Source of the DNA: Drosophila pseudoobscura
Lineage: Eukaryota; Arthropoda; Insecta; Diptera; Drosophilidae
Length of the DNA: 64,000 nucleotides
NCBI RefSeq assembly: GCF_009870125.1
Contig: NC_046680.1
Location: forward strand, 16,821,501 to 16,885,500
Reading direction: 5' to 3'
Shown: positions 14,126 through 25,741 of the stretch, one piece after another
Layout: each line of letters begins with the position of its first letter
Position numbering within the stretch: the stretch's first letter is position 1
Notes under the pieces: model-generated
What the model was told of the DNA's origin: nothing
Database searches by the model: none
Seen by the model: the letters and a program-made list of their open reading frames with translations, nothing else
Position numbers and translations under genes: made by a program

Positions 14126-17100
14126 ACGAGGATGACGACGTCACTGGAGTGGAAAAATCACTTCCGCGTATGTGACCAAAGCGAACAGCAGTCAAAGGAA
14201 TAATGCCTGGAAAATGGCAAGAATGGAGCAAAACGATGAAGAAGAAGCTGCGGGGAAAATATGCTGCAAAAATTGCTAGAAAATAGTTTGCCATTTTCCA
14301 CTTTGGCGCTGCAATTTGGCTCGCTGGCGAGTTTAATGCGAATTTAAAACGTTGTCGATGATAATCTATTAATTATAGCTTTGAGCGCGGCAGCAGCCCA
14401 AAAGGTGTTGAGTGCACACTGCCAGTGGGTGGAGAATGGAGGTGAAGGTGAAGTGGCTCTCCGCGATGTGGCAGGGTCGCTCAGGATCCAACATTTTGGC
14501 ACACGCACAGAACGGCCATCAGGAAAACGGATTCTGAGCATGTTTCTGGGTATCCATGAGATGGTCAATGATACATGATAAACGAAAATTAAAACCGATT
14601 CGATATGAAGGAAATTCCCCGTCGTATTTCCAATAAATGTGTAGAGCTCTTGGCCTTAATTTGCAGGCAAGGATATTGGTTCTTCGGCTTTTCAGAATTC
14701 GACTCCTCTCCCATTTCTAACTGTCTGCAGCAACGCCCCTCAGCAACACCTAGACCAGCACCAGCCGCAGCACCAGCACCACAGCAGAACCACAGCATCG
14801 AACCCCATTCAGCACCATCAGCAGCAGGAGGAACAGCATCAGCAACAGCCACAGCCACAGCAACGGCTGTGGCAACGGCAACAACTTGTCTGGCAACATG
14901 GAGAAGCAAATTAAGTTGGCACTCTTTAATAAGATGATGATGGTTTGGCTTTGATATATCAGCGCGCCTGGCTGGCTGGCTCGCTGGCTGGCTAGCAGGC
15001 TGGGATGACTGTCCAGGCCAGAGTGCCGGGGCGTTGCAACAGCAGCAGCAACAGCTACAACAGCAACATGCCACAAAAAGGTGTCGTGCCTGTTGCCGGT
15101 GTCGGGTCGGGGCTGGCTGCCATGACTCGGTGTGGCGAACGGCATTGACAGATTGCAACTGAGCGTGAAAATAGTTCCCATGTCTGGGCCGCCGGTTGGG
15201 TCGGGGGTTTTTCCTCTGTTTTTTTTTTCCTCCTTCTAATGCGCGTTGGATACTTGCCGTTATTGCTGCTGCCGCCGCTGCCTCTGCCGCTGCTGCTGCG
15301 GCGCTGCTGCCTGGCAGTCATTATATGGAATTTTCGGATATATCATCTTTTGGGTCTCTCTGCAAACTGACTGACTCGTACATGCAACACGAAGCGTTCT
15401 TTCGCCGTTGCCGGGGGTTAATTTTTGCTTTCTTGCCGCGTTACCGCGTTGCCGGTCCGGGGACACGTCTGCCAAAAAATGTTTCGTTTTATTTTTCGGC
15501 AACAGAGAAAGAGAGAGAAAGAGAGAACTGGCAACAGCAACAGTCAAGTACTTTTGCTATCATTGCAATTTATCACGGACAGTCGGCGCGGCGGTCTTTC
15601 TTGCAAAGGTTTTTCGTCCTCGGTCCGTTGTTGCATCTTCTGCTGCTGCTGCTGCTGCCTCTGCCTCTGTAGCATGGGTGAGAAGTGTGCGTACGTGTTG
15701 CAGATGCGGCGGCTGATGTTGCCGCAGCGAAAGAGCTGCCTTCTTTGACCAACGTGGAGGAGGAGCCTGGGCTCAAGGCAGACGCTGCTGCTGCCCACTA
15801 ACAAGCATTTCAACTAATCATAAAATTATGAGGTCGTCGTCGCTTGACACATTTTCCAGCCACATTTTCCGAGCCGCGAGTATGCTGAAAATAATTGCAA
15901 AAATCAATTTCGCTTATCAGTCAGTTGCCTGGGTCACACAGCCAGTCCTCAAGTCGCGTCTCTTCGGGCAGGGGGCCCGGCTGGCGCTGGCCGTCCCTCG
16001 CCCCGGAGTCCGGACGATGATGATAGCGATGCCGACTGTGATTTGGATTCAAGTGCATTACTGCATCTATACACACGGGCGGGCAGCAGGCAGCAGAGTG
16101 CAGGGCGCGCAGATAGGGACAGGACAGGCCAAAATGCTGATGAGCAGTGGGCGAAACAGCAAGACTCTGGGCCAAAAAACAAACCCACAGATCATTCTTT
16201 CAGTTGCTAAAGAAGAGTACGAACATTGGGCTGTGAATGATCCGCGGGTTGTGTTCACAGAGGAATTAGAAGTTGAAATATCTTATCTTCACTCCTATAA
16301 GACTTTTCTTTGTAGAAGCAAGTAGCATATTTGAATTTCTCTCCATAATTTCTCTCTCCATAATAGGGATCTACAGGGATTCTTAATGTTCTTTACCTTT
16401 TAAGTTCACATAGATTTTGTATGAAATTTCTTAGACACAGCCCACTGTAAGTGCTGATAATTTATGCCACGCATCAGTTTTCATACTTTATACGCGCCCA
16501 GGTCCCAGATAATAGCGCCCGAGACCCATTCCCATTCCGAGATTCCACGGCGCGAATCGTCGCTGGCGAACTCCACTCGATTGCATTTCCTTATCATTAT
16601 CACCTTGGCCTGGACCTGGACCTGGGCGCGGAGCAGCCACCACACGGCACTCCCTGAGCAGACGCACTCTGGGGTCTGCAACGAGCGAGGGAAGGGGATC
16701 CGTTCCTGTTCCTGCCACGGCTTATCTACGCTGCCTTAACGTAATTTAACATTTAATCTTGTCTCGGCTCTTAAGTGTCTGCCACAATTTACGCGATGGA
16801 TGCTTGCTGCTCCCTCCATCCCATCTCCATCCCAGGCCAGTCGCAGCTCCACCTCCACCTCCCGTTTCGACTCAAGGTTGTTTCTGGCTCTGATTTGTGG
16901 TCCATTCAGTGGCTCTCCAGCTTTAGTTTGACTTTGGGGAGGTTGCTCCAGAGCCGGGAATTGATGTCCGAGCAAAATGGCTGCTAGTTTTACACTTGTT
17001 GCCGCGGCAACAGGTACGGGGACTTCTGAGAATGGATGTGCTCGTAAAATATGCGCCAAAGGGCATTAGACTGCAGTTCGGCGAAGGGCAGGGCAGCGCA

Positions 17101-17373
17101 AGGCAGAAGGCACGCGCCTCGAGCCAAGGAATGGGCGTAAGTCGCGTCCTGCATACACCTTTCCTGATTTATGGCCATTCAATGGAGGAGCTGCAGTCCT
17201 ACCCCGCCCGAGACCCTGTTTCCGGCCAAGTCAAGACGTCAGAGGACACTCGAGCATGACAAATCGAAGGGCAACAGAGCGATAGCTGAGAGCCGCTAAT
17301 ATTTCCAGGGATATATCCACCTATTTCCAGACAGCTCGTTTGCTTGTCGCGACACACGCCGGCCGGGAGGTCC

Positions 17374-17404
17374 TGTTCCCGTTCCCGTTCCCGTTCCCGT
17401 TCCC
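17374..17404. repeat. (GTTCCC)n hexamer array
   Basis: About five near-perfect GTTCCC units. Confidence 0.9.
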
Positions 17405-18129
17405 ATGGGGTGACAAACTTTCCCAAAATATCAGAATTTTCTCAATTGATCTTTATGGCCCGCTTCACGCCGCGCATTGGTCAAGGTCGCCGGGCCCGTA
17501 AGGCAAACGCGTGTTTAGGTAGCGTGAAAAATCGCCTGGAACGTGGCAGGGTGTTGAGTTTTGAAGTCGCAGCAGACGAAGAGGCAAAGGCAGCGGCAGA
17601 GAGTCTTAGGCCCAGTTGCAGGCTGAAGTGTTACGCCTCCTTGATGCCATTTACATGCGGCCCCAAGGGCCCTCCACATGCGGCCACATCTGAACAGGGG
17701 GAGGGGGGACATGCTCCAATCCCCGCATATGGCAATGAAATTTATGACATTTTCAACACTTCTCGCCATCAAGTGTGAAGCTGTGAAGCTCTCTAGCCTC
17801 GGTTGATCACGCACAGATTCCCCGCCATTGAAAGGGGGACTGGCAGTACTGTGCACTTGCCCCAAAAGCCCACGCCGAAGCATCACCGGCGCGGCACCCA
17901 AATTAGTTTTGACAGGGCCACCAAATGTTTACACATGGCTGCCACCTCTCCATCGAGCGACTCTAGCCTTTCGGTGGGTGTTCCCCAGGCACAGCCACAG
18001 GCAGAGGCAGAGGCAGAGGCACAGCTCCAGCATCGACAGCACACATAAACTACCAAAATATTTTAATTTCAATTTCTTTTTGTGTGTGGAGCTGCACGGG
18101 GAACACACGCTGGGAGCAAGTTGCTCGAC

Positions 18130-18157
18130 GGCTGCTGCTGCTGCTGCTGCTGCTGCC
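18130..18157. repeat. (GCT)n microsatellite
   Basis: About nine GCT units ending in GCCGCT. Confidence 0.9.
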
Positions 18158-20227
18158 GCTTGACAAATGCAACCGCCAACAATGACGCAGTTGGTGGTGC
18201 ATTTCCTCGGCATTTCTTTAAAAATAAATTTATGTGCGCCTTTGATATTGGGTTCGATGCTTCCTCAATGAACTAGCAGCAGCTACAGCTCCGACTCCAG
18301 CTCCAGTTCCAGTTTTTATGCGGCTTCTGCTTCGAACTAATTGCAAACAAAAAGCGAAAGATACTTTTCGGTTTCGGTTCTTCTCCTGTTTTTTATGGGG
18401 CCCCTTAAATGTCGATCTAATGAAGTTTAATGCTCGCATTTCTCATAAATTATATGAGAAACTTCTTCTTCCTCGCGGGCGCTCTTTTGTGGAGCTCAAA
18501 AATAAGATAGGGCCTGGCTTTGTGGGGAGCGGGCGAAAGTCATGGCTTTGCTCGGGATGCCCGGTTTTATGCGTTTTTAATATCACTTTTTATGAATTCA
18601 ATGTCCGGATTTTGCATAACAATAAAGCGGATATCGGTCAGCGTATAAAAATATTCTTTCGGCATTGCCTTCAAAGAACAAAACTCGGGCCAGACGCTGA
18701 GGCGTCACTGCGAACGAACTCACTAGATCTCACTATCAAAGGGACTATGGAAGTCGTAACAGGGAACTCTTAGGAACACACCTTATAACTGCCGGAATCT
18801 GCTCCAAGTAATAACGGATCATGACCCGTTTTGTGACCCAATCCCAATCCCAAGACGCAAGTGTCAAGTCCTTTGTCCCCCTCTATCCACCAGTTGTGAC
18901 CTTCTTGTAGACCTCACCACAAGTTGGCAAAACAAGACATTTCCACATTCCTTTTTTGTTTTCTATCTGGCTTCACCAAACATCTGTCCAAAACGACCAG
19001 AAATCACACTGCTTGCAAATGTTTCTAGTGCTCCGGAGTGGAGAGGATGAATATTGGGATGGGATGGGGGGCTCCTGGAACTGCATTGAATGCCCGAGAA
19101 TTGTATGCCATTTTTTATGTGACAAGCCCGTAGCAGAGCACGTACTAAGCTGACACAATGATGCAATCATCACGTGCAGCAGAGGCAGCAGAGGCAGCGG
19201 AGGCAGTCCAAGAGCATTTGCTGCGTTTGTTTTCCCATTTTTTTCCCCCTGTTAGTTTTCCACAAACACTGTGTAATACAGCCCGGATCAAGGAACTCCG
19301 GGAAGCCAGTGGAGGGCAGGGATTCATGATTTGCCAGGGATTTGGTTGGTCAGTTGGATGCCGGGGCGCTGCTCCCTCGGCTTTGCGGTTTTGTCAGCTT
19401 ACAACGTGAATAGTTTTGGTTTTAGTTTTATGGCAGAGAAAAGAACCCTTTCATATTTTAATTGTTGGGTCCTCTGTGCGGCAGCTGGCGTTGCGGGGCT
19501 TAGCACAGTGGTACGTGACGAGACCACACGCGCGCCTCTTACCCCACATCGTACCATCGGAGTGGAGTGCCCTGCCCTCGAGTGCTGCACATCCAAAACA
19601 AATGGAAGACTTTCCTGCACAGTGGCTGCCACATGGCTGCAGATGCAGATGCATCTGATCTTGGTCCCCGGGCCAGTGCATTGACTTGGCAATTAAAATT
19701 CTACAGATATGCGATACATTAATTACTCGCTTCAATTGAAATGCAAATGCCAAAACTCAGTCCAGAGCCAGTCCAGCAGCGTCTCCGGCTAGCGTGTCTC
19801 AGGCAAGTTAAGCATCGCCACAGAGCCAGCGAGACAGAGGCAGAGTCCGTGGTAGAGTCAGAGGCTGTGTGGCTGTGGCTGTGGCAGTGGCCGATTCCCT
19901 TGCCACAGCTAGTTTCCAGGAAAGTCGCTTCGCGATGATTTACAGCCAGAAGCGCATTTTATTCTGGCCGTTTTTCGCTTTGGCAGAAACAGAAACACAC
20001 ACACAAAAGTTGACACTTTATTGATGGCCATAAATTCCGACGTCTGGCAGCAATTAAAGCAACATGTCCCCAAGGACACGCCGCCCAGGCAGGCAGGCTG
20101 GCAGGCGCAGGACACAAAGAGTCAGTGATTTGTTTACAGAGATTAGCGTGCGCGTTGGCCAGGAAAACCAGAAGCAGAAGCAGGGAAAATTTTGTGTCAG
20201 GTGCCGCCGCCATCCAGCCAGGTAGGA

Positions 20228-20262
20228 GGACGCCTCCTCGTCCTCGTCCTCGTCCTCGTCCA
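20228..20262. repeat. (CTCGTC)n hexamer array
   Basis: CCTCGT/CCTCGTC units. The same unit recurs at about 48190-48222. Confidence 0.85.
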
Positions 20263-21312
20263 CATGCTCCTAGAGGCAAACAAAACGTCAGAAAGTGCAC
20301 TGAATTTATGTCGCAGCGATTTACGATTCCAGGCTGCGCTATCCTGCCACTGTTTCTGGCCCAGATCCGATCCTTGTCCCTTCGTTCCGTGGAAGCGAAA
20401 GTCGTATATTTTTGTCGAGATGGGAAAGAGTAAGCGTCAACGCCTCTATTTGGGTTACGCCCACTAGCGGCACAACAGCTTGTCAAACGCCTACAAATCC
20501 GAATCGCAATTCCCGAGCCCTGGCCTGGGCCCTCCGTTCTCCTTTTTTTGTGGATGTCTATCTTGGCCATGTGTGGCTGTTTCTGTTGGAAAAAAACTTG
20601 GCCATAAATATTGAAATTTATGTAGTGCGCGAAAGGAAGGATGGCCTAACAGAGCCAATCACCCAACTGGCATGTCCTGGCTTGTTCCCCCCCCTTTTTC
20701 TGGTTTATTAGTGTTTATTTGTGGGATGATTCAGGGCACGGCATTGTCAAAGGATTCGAGGAGGCTACTTTTCTGTCCCACTAACGTGATCTCTTGGATC
20801 TATTACTACCAGAGTTTCTGCAGTGAGGGTATCCCTCATTAGAGACTGAGAGTTTCAATCAGAATCAAAATGACAGATCAACAAGATCAACCACATTTAT
20901 GTTGAATTATTTTATAATGTACTACCCACGAGCGCGGCCTAGATCATTTGTCAAAACATGTCATTTCGGCGGAAAAACAATTTAACAACATTTAGCCAAA
21001 AAAAAAAAAAAACACAAACAAACACAAATGCGGCCAATCAACATAAATTCAAAGCGCAGTCGCCTGACTAAAATGCCCAAATGGCCATTTGAACGGCTTA
21101 AAAGTGAAAGTCTAATGTGGTTCAACGAATGGGAATGCGAAATACGGACACCGACCCAGCCTGGATTGGCATTGCCTTCTGGTACACACATACTCCCTGT
21201 CCAAATCCAAATCCGCGTCCACGTCCACGTCCATGTCCATGTCCTCCCCCACCTCGCGAAACAGTGCTTGTAATTTTGTACAGAAAACTTTTATTACGAT
21301 AGGATTAGTTAG

Positions 21313-21350
21313 TCTGGCTCTGGCTCTGGCTCTGGCTCTTGCTCTGGCTG
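21313..21350. repeat. (TCTGGC)n hexamer array
   Basis: About six TCTGGC units. A related GGCTCT/GGCGCT array lies at about 45320-45372. Confidence 0.85.
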
Positions 21351-23656
21351 TTGGCCAGTTAGCCGCCGCAGAAAGATCGAAATGCAAATGCCTGAGACAA
21401 GCAGTTGGGCATTTTGTTTGGGGTCGCCGTCGCCCCCAAATCAGGTTGTGGCGGTGGCCAAAAACGCTCCAGTTATGTCGAATAGAGTCCAAAAACAAAA
21501 CATGAGGTAACTCAGCGGATAATGTGCATGCCCCGGAAAAACTTAGCAGGGAAATCGCTGCGTATTTTTCCGTATCGCCATGTAAAGCAAAGTGTTGTAC
21601 ATGTCCGCCGGCCTCAGACGCCATCGTCGTAATCTGTCTTGTTGGTCGGTCCACGTCGTCGTCTCTCCTTCCTCATATAACAATATTTATGTGTGCACTG
21701 CGGCATATGATATGTACGAGGTGCGATGGAGAAGTTGTTAGAAATGTCAGAAATTATAAAATCCACATAGAAATTTCGCCATGAAATTCCAATAAAAATC
21801 GTACGAATATCAAGAATATCATAGACATTCTTGAAGCATTTCCCTCGTACTTGAGGGAAACTCAATAAATTTATATACATTTCACAGATATTTTGATAAA
21901 CTTTCAGCGACCACCACTTTGCTGGCCCAGCCACCCAATTTACGAGTATTTTAACCAAAAACTCTCCCAGAGACCAAATTGCAGGCTATAAATCTTGTGA
22001 ACTACTCGAACCCCAACGAAAAGAAAACCGGCCGAGAATTTGATTTGACATATCAATAATTTATAACGAAATTATAGACTGACTGCAGCGCAGACCGGAA
22101 CTGCTGCCGGCTGGTAATTACCACCAAAAACCTGGCCATAAAGTGTGATCGCCGGGCCTCAATGAGCTGTCTATCTGGGAGCGTGAGCGGGAGCCGGAGA
22201 GCCAGAGACAGGGGCTGGGACTGGGGCTGGGGCTGCTCGCTGGTTCGCTCGACAATCCGTCGATTAAAATCGGTGTTAAAATTTATGCAACCAGGTTTTT
22301 ATGTGATTTCTATCGACAACAACAACAACAACAACAACTGTTGCCAGATTATTTCTGATTTGGCCATTTTCGGTTTGCCTTACGTGTGTGTAATTGTGGC
22401 CAAACAAGCGATTTATTGGCCAGGCCTATATCCACCCAGTGGAAAAGCCGATTCGATAGTTCGAGCCGACTGAAATTCTATTACCATTTGATGGGCAGAA
22501 CAAGCGTTTGCGGTTGGTGAGCATTTCCCACTGGGTCTCTGGCCAAATATGGCAGCCGAAAATGTATCGCTATCTGGCCAAACAGACACCAAACCGATCT
22601 ACCGCACGGCACTCTCCTGCAGCACCGCGTTGCTGCGACCGACCCACTACCGTTTCCATTTGGGGGCTTTATTAATAGAAATAAATCAAGTTTTGTGCAC
22701 CGACATCAATTAGCTGCAGCCATAGCGAAAACCAGAGCCGGACCAGCAGCGGCAGCTTCCTACCCACTGGCGTCAGATACAAATGTATCTGTATCTGCAC
22801 ATGCTGCTGGCTGCTGGCTGCCGGCTGCCGTTGCCGGTGCTGTTGATGGTGTTGTTGGCCTGGTCGTGTAGCAGCCGCCACATATGTTAATAATTTGCAA
22901 AATGCATTTGTCTGGCGATAACATGCAGGTGATACGCCGCCGCATGTTGCACCGCCGCCACCTGAAGTCGGAGTCTCCCCATTCCGATATCCCTTGTCTC
23001 TCTGGCGCCCCGAAAAAGTTTTGCTAGCAATTAGCGCTCTCGGATCGCGCTTATCGCAGCTTATGAAGCTATCAGAGTGTATGGGGCTCCGGGGATACGA
23101 GACTGTCATAAGTCAGACATGAAACCAGACCCCAATCAATGGGTAGAGGCTGCTGCTGCCTCCATTAGATAAAAATGCATTGGCCCATAGATAAAGGCCT
23201 TAAACGCAGCGATGCATTCCACCGATAGGACCCCATCCGATCCGATCCGTCCCGAGCCGAACCGAACCGAAAACGGGCGCCCAGCAGACAACGGCCAATT
23301 CATAATTTCTGATGTCGGTTTTCGGGTCCCCTCCCCCCACCCCAACACAACCCGTGCAACAATGTCGCGCAGGCGTAACCCGATACCAGAAGGGACATAC
23401 TCGTAAATCGCCAGCGGTGTGGGGCACCGCGGAGGCACAGAATCAACGACCAAAAAACTGTATTCCAGAACCCAAGCCCAAACCGAAACCGAAACGAATA
23501 TTTCTGTATCTGGTTTTCATTTCATCGCCCAACGATGGAGGTAGGGAATATTTTTTAATTTATATTTCGTTAATTTTTATATGAAGAGTTGACATTTCGG
23601 CCCGGTCGAGGACAACCATCCAGAGGCACCGTTCTCAGTCTCGATATCGTCTACGC

Positions 23657-23694
23657 CGTCGTCGTCGTCATCGTCATCATCGTCGTCGTCGTCT
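23657..23694. repeat. (GTC)n microsatellite
   Basis: GTC/ATC trinucleotides with two interruptions. Confidence 0.85.
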
Positions 23695-23916
23695 TCTCGG
23701 ACATCGTTATCGCCCGTTTAGGCAACGCCGCTGGGAGCACAAGACTCTGATTCCGATCCCGATTCAAACTCTGACTCCGACTCCGAAACTCCCATTATGA
23801 TAAATCATTTTGGTTTTTATTTCTTGACATTTTTCTTTCTCTCTCTGCAGGCAGAGAGCCTCAACCTTATCGCTGTTGTTTGTGTATTCTACCGGAAAAA
23901 GCATTTAGTATGTGGT

Positions 23917-23922
23917 TTTAAT
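23917..23922 (-). terminator. Possible poly(A) signal (ATTAAA)
   Basis: ATTAAA on the minus strand lies about 105 nt past the TAA stop of the four-pass membrane protein gene. It is the common variant of AATAAA. No stronger signal is visible between it and the stop. Confidence 0.3.
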
Positions 23923-24025
23923 TTTAAATTTGGTAAATTTTTGATCGTACGATTCCCCAAGGGAATTCGCTAACTGGTTTGCCGAAAGCAGCTTATGGCC
24001 ATACGCTAATGGAAAAACCTCAATG

Positions 24026-24629
24026 TTATGCTACTGGGACTTCTTCAGCCTCATATTTTCGGTTGTTGGCAATGATCCTTTTCTCCTCTAGATAAGAATA
24101 TGCCACCAGATCGATGTAGATCACTAATACTGCAACGAATGGGATGTGTAATGCGTGTCGTCGATCTGCAATGGGAGAAACTTACCCTGAGGCACTCCAT
24201 AGGTGATGAACGTTTCGAGTTCAATGCCATACATAATGGCCACCAAAAGATAGTAGCAATTCACCAAGACCGGTGGTATTTGCAACACAAGGAAAGCGAC
24301 ACAAAGCCAGGAGATATTCTGCTCGGAGAAAATACAAAAACTCGATAGAATTTCAAAGCAGATCCTTCGAAGAGCATGCTTACCAGCAGGCCAGCAAAGA
24401 GCAGAGGAAAAGAGAGTATACCCATTATTGTGTATGTTATGCCCAGCACCCAAAAGCCGTGAGTTTCCAGACGAGCGTCCATGTTTTCATCGAGGGCTTC
24501 ATGGGATTCTTCGAGATCATCGAACATCAGAAATGCCATGAGCGTATAGTACGGGATCATTGCGACTCCGGACCAAAAGCAGCCCCAACGGAGGTCGAGG
24601 TAATAGCAGCAGGACGAACACAAAACCAT
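24026..24629 (-). CDS. Three-exon gene for a small four-pass membrane protein (160 aa)
   Basis: Exons are 24629-24384, 24318-24186 and 24129-24026, giving 161 codons with the TAA stop. Intron 1 (65 bp, GTAAGC...GCAG) is phase 0 and intron 2 (56 bp, GTAAGT...TTGCAG) is phase 1. Each joins two different frames without a stop, which strongly supports a real gene. The start is the first ATG of the frame, in the context GCGAAG-ATG-G. The N-terminus has clustered cysteines (C4, C7, C8, C17) and an LRWGC motif. Hydrophobic segments lie near residues 17-37, 60-82, 87-112 and 119-140, with an acidic loop (about 38-57) between the first two. The tail (141-160) is charged. This layout resembles small insect tetraspan families of unknown function (LAPTM/MARVEL-like or DUF type). 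I cannot assign a family or a symbol. It probably sits in a cell membrane. Confidence 0.82.
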
Positions 24630-24697
24630 CTTCGCATCGAATATCAAATAAAGTATTTTGAACTGTATTTCGAGAACATTGACTTTAAAACCAAGTG

Positions 24698-24737
24698 ACT
24701 CTGATCAAAGCGAATCTTGGGCATTAAATATATATGT
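24698..24737 (-). promoter_or_regulatory. Core promoter (TATA + initiator) of the four-pass membrane protein gene
   Basis: On the minus strand a TATATATTTA box (about 24735-24724) is followed some 27-30 bp later by an initiator-like ATCAGAG, with the A near 24703. This would give a 5' leader of about 74 nt before the ATG at 24629. The AT-rich TATA stretch is itself a small (TA) repeat, so the exact box is uncertain. Confidence 0.45.
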
Positions 24738-24920
24738 ATATATATTCCCCGAAATGCAATTATATTTCTTATAAAACAATCTGGGCTGCCATTTGATTTA
24801 CAATTAATTCGGGGAATGAAATTGGGTTACAAGTGCCAGGCCACAAAGCGTTGACCCTATAAGCGAACATTTAAGAATTCTGCTCTTAACTGGCCCATGA
24901 TTCATGCAATGAATCGACCG

Positions 24921-24950
24921 ACACCGGGACCGGGACCGCGACCGGGACCG
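24921..24950. repeat. (GGGACC)n hexamer array
   Basis: Four to five CCGGGA units, one with a GCGACC variant. Confidence 0.8.
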
Positions 24951-25717
24951 AGCCCTGCTGCGAGACACTTTAAAGAGCAAAACCTGAAACAGAAACAGAA
25001 ACAGATAGCATCGCAACAAAACGAAATGCCATAAAAAAGACCAAGCCAGGCCACAGACAGATCTGTGAGAGAGTCGGGCGTTTCGTAAAAATTAAGAAAT
25101 TCATAAGTTCTGTGTTTCGCGTTGAAAGATTTTATGGGATGCGAGCTGCAGGCATCCGATCCATCCCATCCGATCCGATTCCCCGCCGATCACGATGCAG
25201 ATTGAGATGGATATACGAAAGAGCTTGTTGAAGGCCCAGGAATTGTGGCTATAAAATTTATCTCTGGCCTGGCCTGGCCCTTGCTTAGCCATAAAACTGG
25301 GCATCAATGGGATGGATTCGAATGGGAATGGATTGGCATCCACACAGATCTGTCGCCCCCACAGCTTGCGAGCCAGCAAGCCAGCAAACCAGCGAGTGCT
25401 GCGCTAATGTGACACTAAACTGATGTAATAAAAAATCCGCTTATCGCGCCAACAAAGCCACGGCAAACCCCAACTAAAAACAAAAAAAACTAAATACCCG
25501 TAAGACCCGAGCACAATATGAAATTTCAGACTGACTGACAGGCCAGGCCAAGATCTCGCTCAGCCCACGGGCAGAGAGACCAAAAAAAAGAGTGTACGGA
25601 GAATTAAATCAAATTTCAAAGTAGTGCAGCCAAGGCTTCAATGGAAGAAAATAGAAGAAATCGTCGAATTACCGTCACTCCATGACAGAGTCTTAGAGCC
25701 CCCGTACTCAGAAATAC

Positions 25718-25741
25718 TGTTGCTGTTGCTGCTGCTGCTGT
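25718..25741. repeat. (TGCTGT/GCT)n microsatellite
   Basis: GTTGCT units grading into GCT units. Confidence 0.85.

Larger units (their letters stand above)
9901..23600. other. No supported gene; microsatellite-rich non-coding DNA
   Basis: Contains CAG/CTG, CA, T and hexamer repeats. The longest open frames (203 codons antisense at 19959-20570; 189 codons antisense at 14589-15158) are driven by repeat tracts. A canonical-looking acceptor at 16201-16203 precedes a 39-residue open tail; it is listed under findings only. Confidence 0.55.

Noticed and set aside
19959..20570. 203-codon minus-strand frame
   Set aside because: Held open by the CCTCGT hexamer array (reads as Arg-Gly repeats) and other low-complexity DNA; no protein-like features outside it.
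21112..21654. 180-codon minus-strand frame
   Set aside because: Two repeat arrays (Ala-Arg and Asp-Met/Val runs) account for its length.
22672..23109. 145-codon minus-strand frame with its own ATG and reasonable codons
   Set aside because: Length is within the chance range seen here, the second half is CAG/CAGATA low complexity, and no splice or domain support was found.
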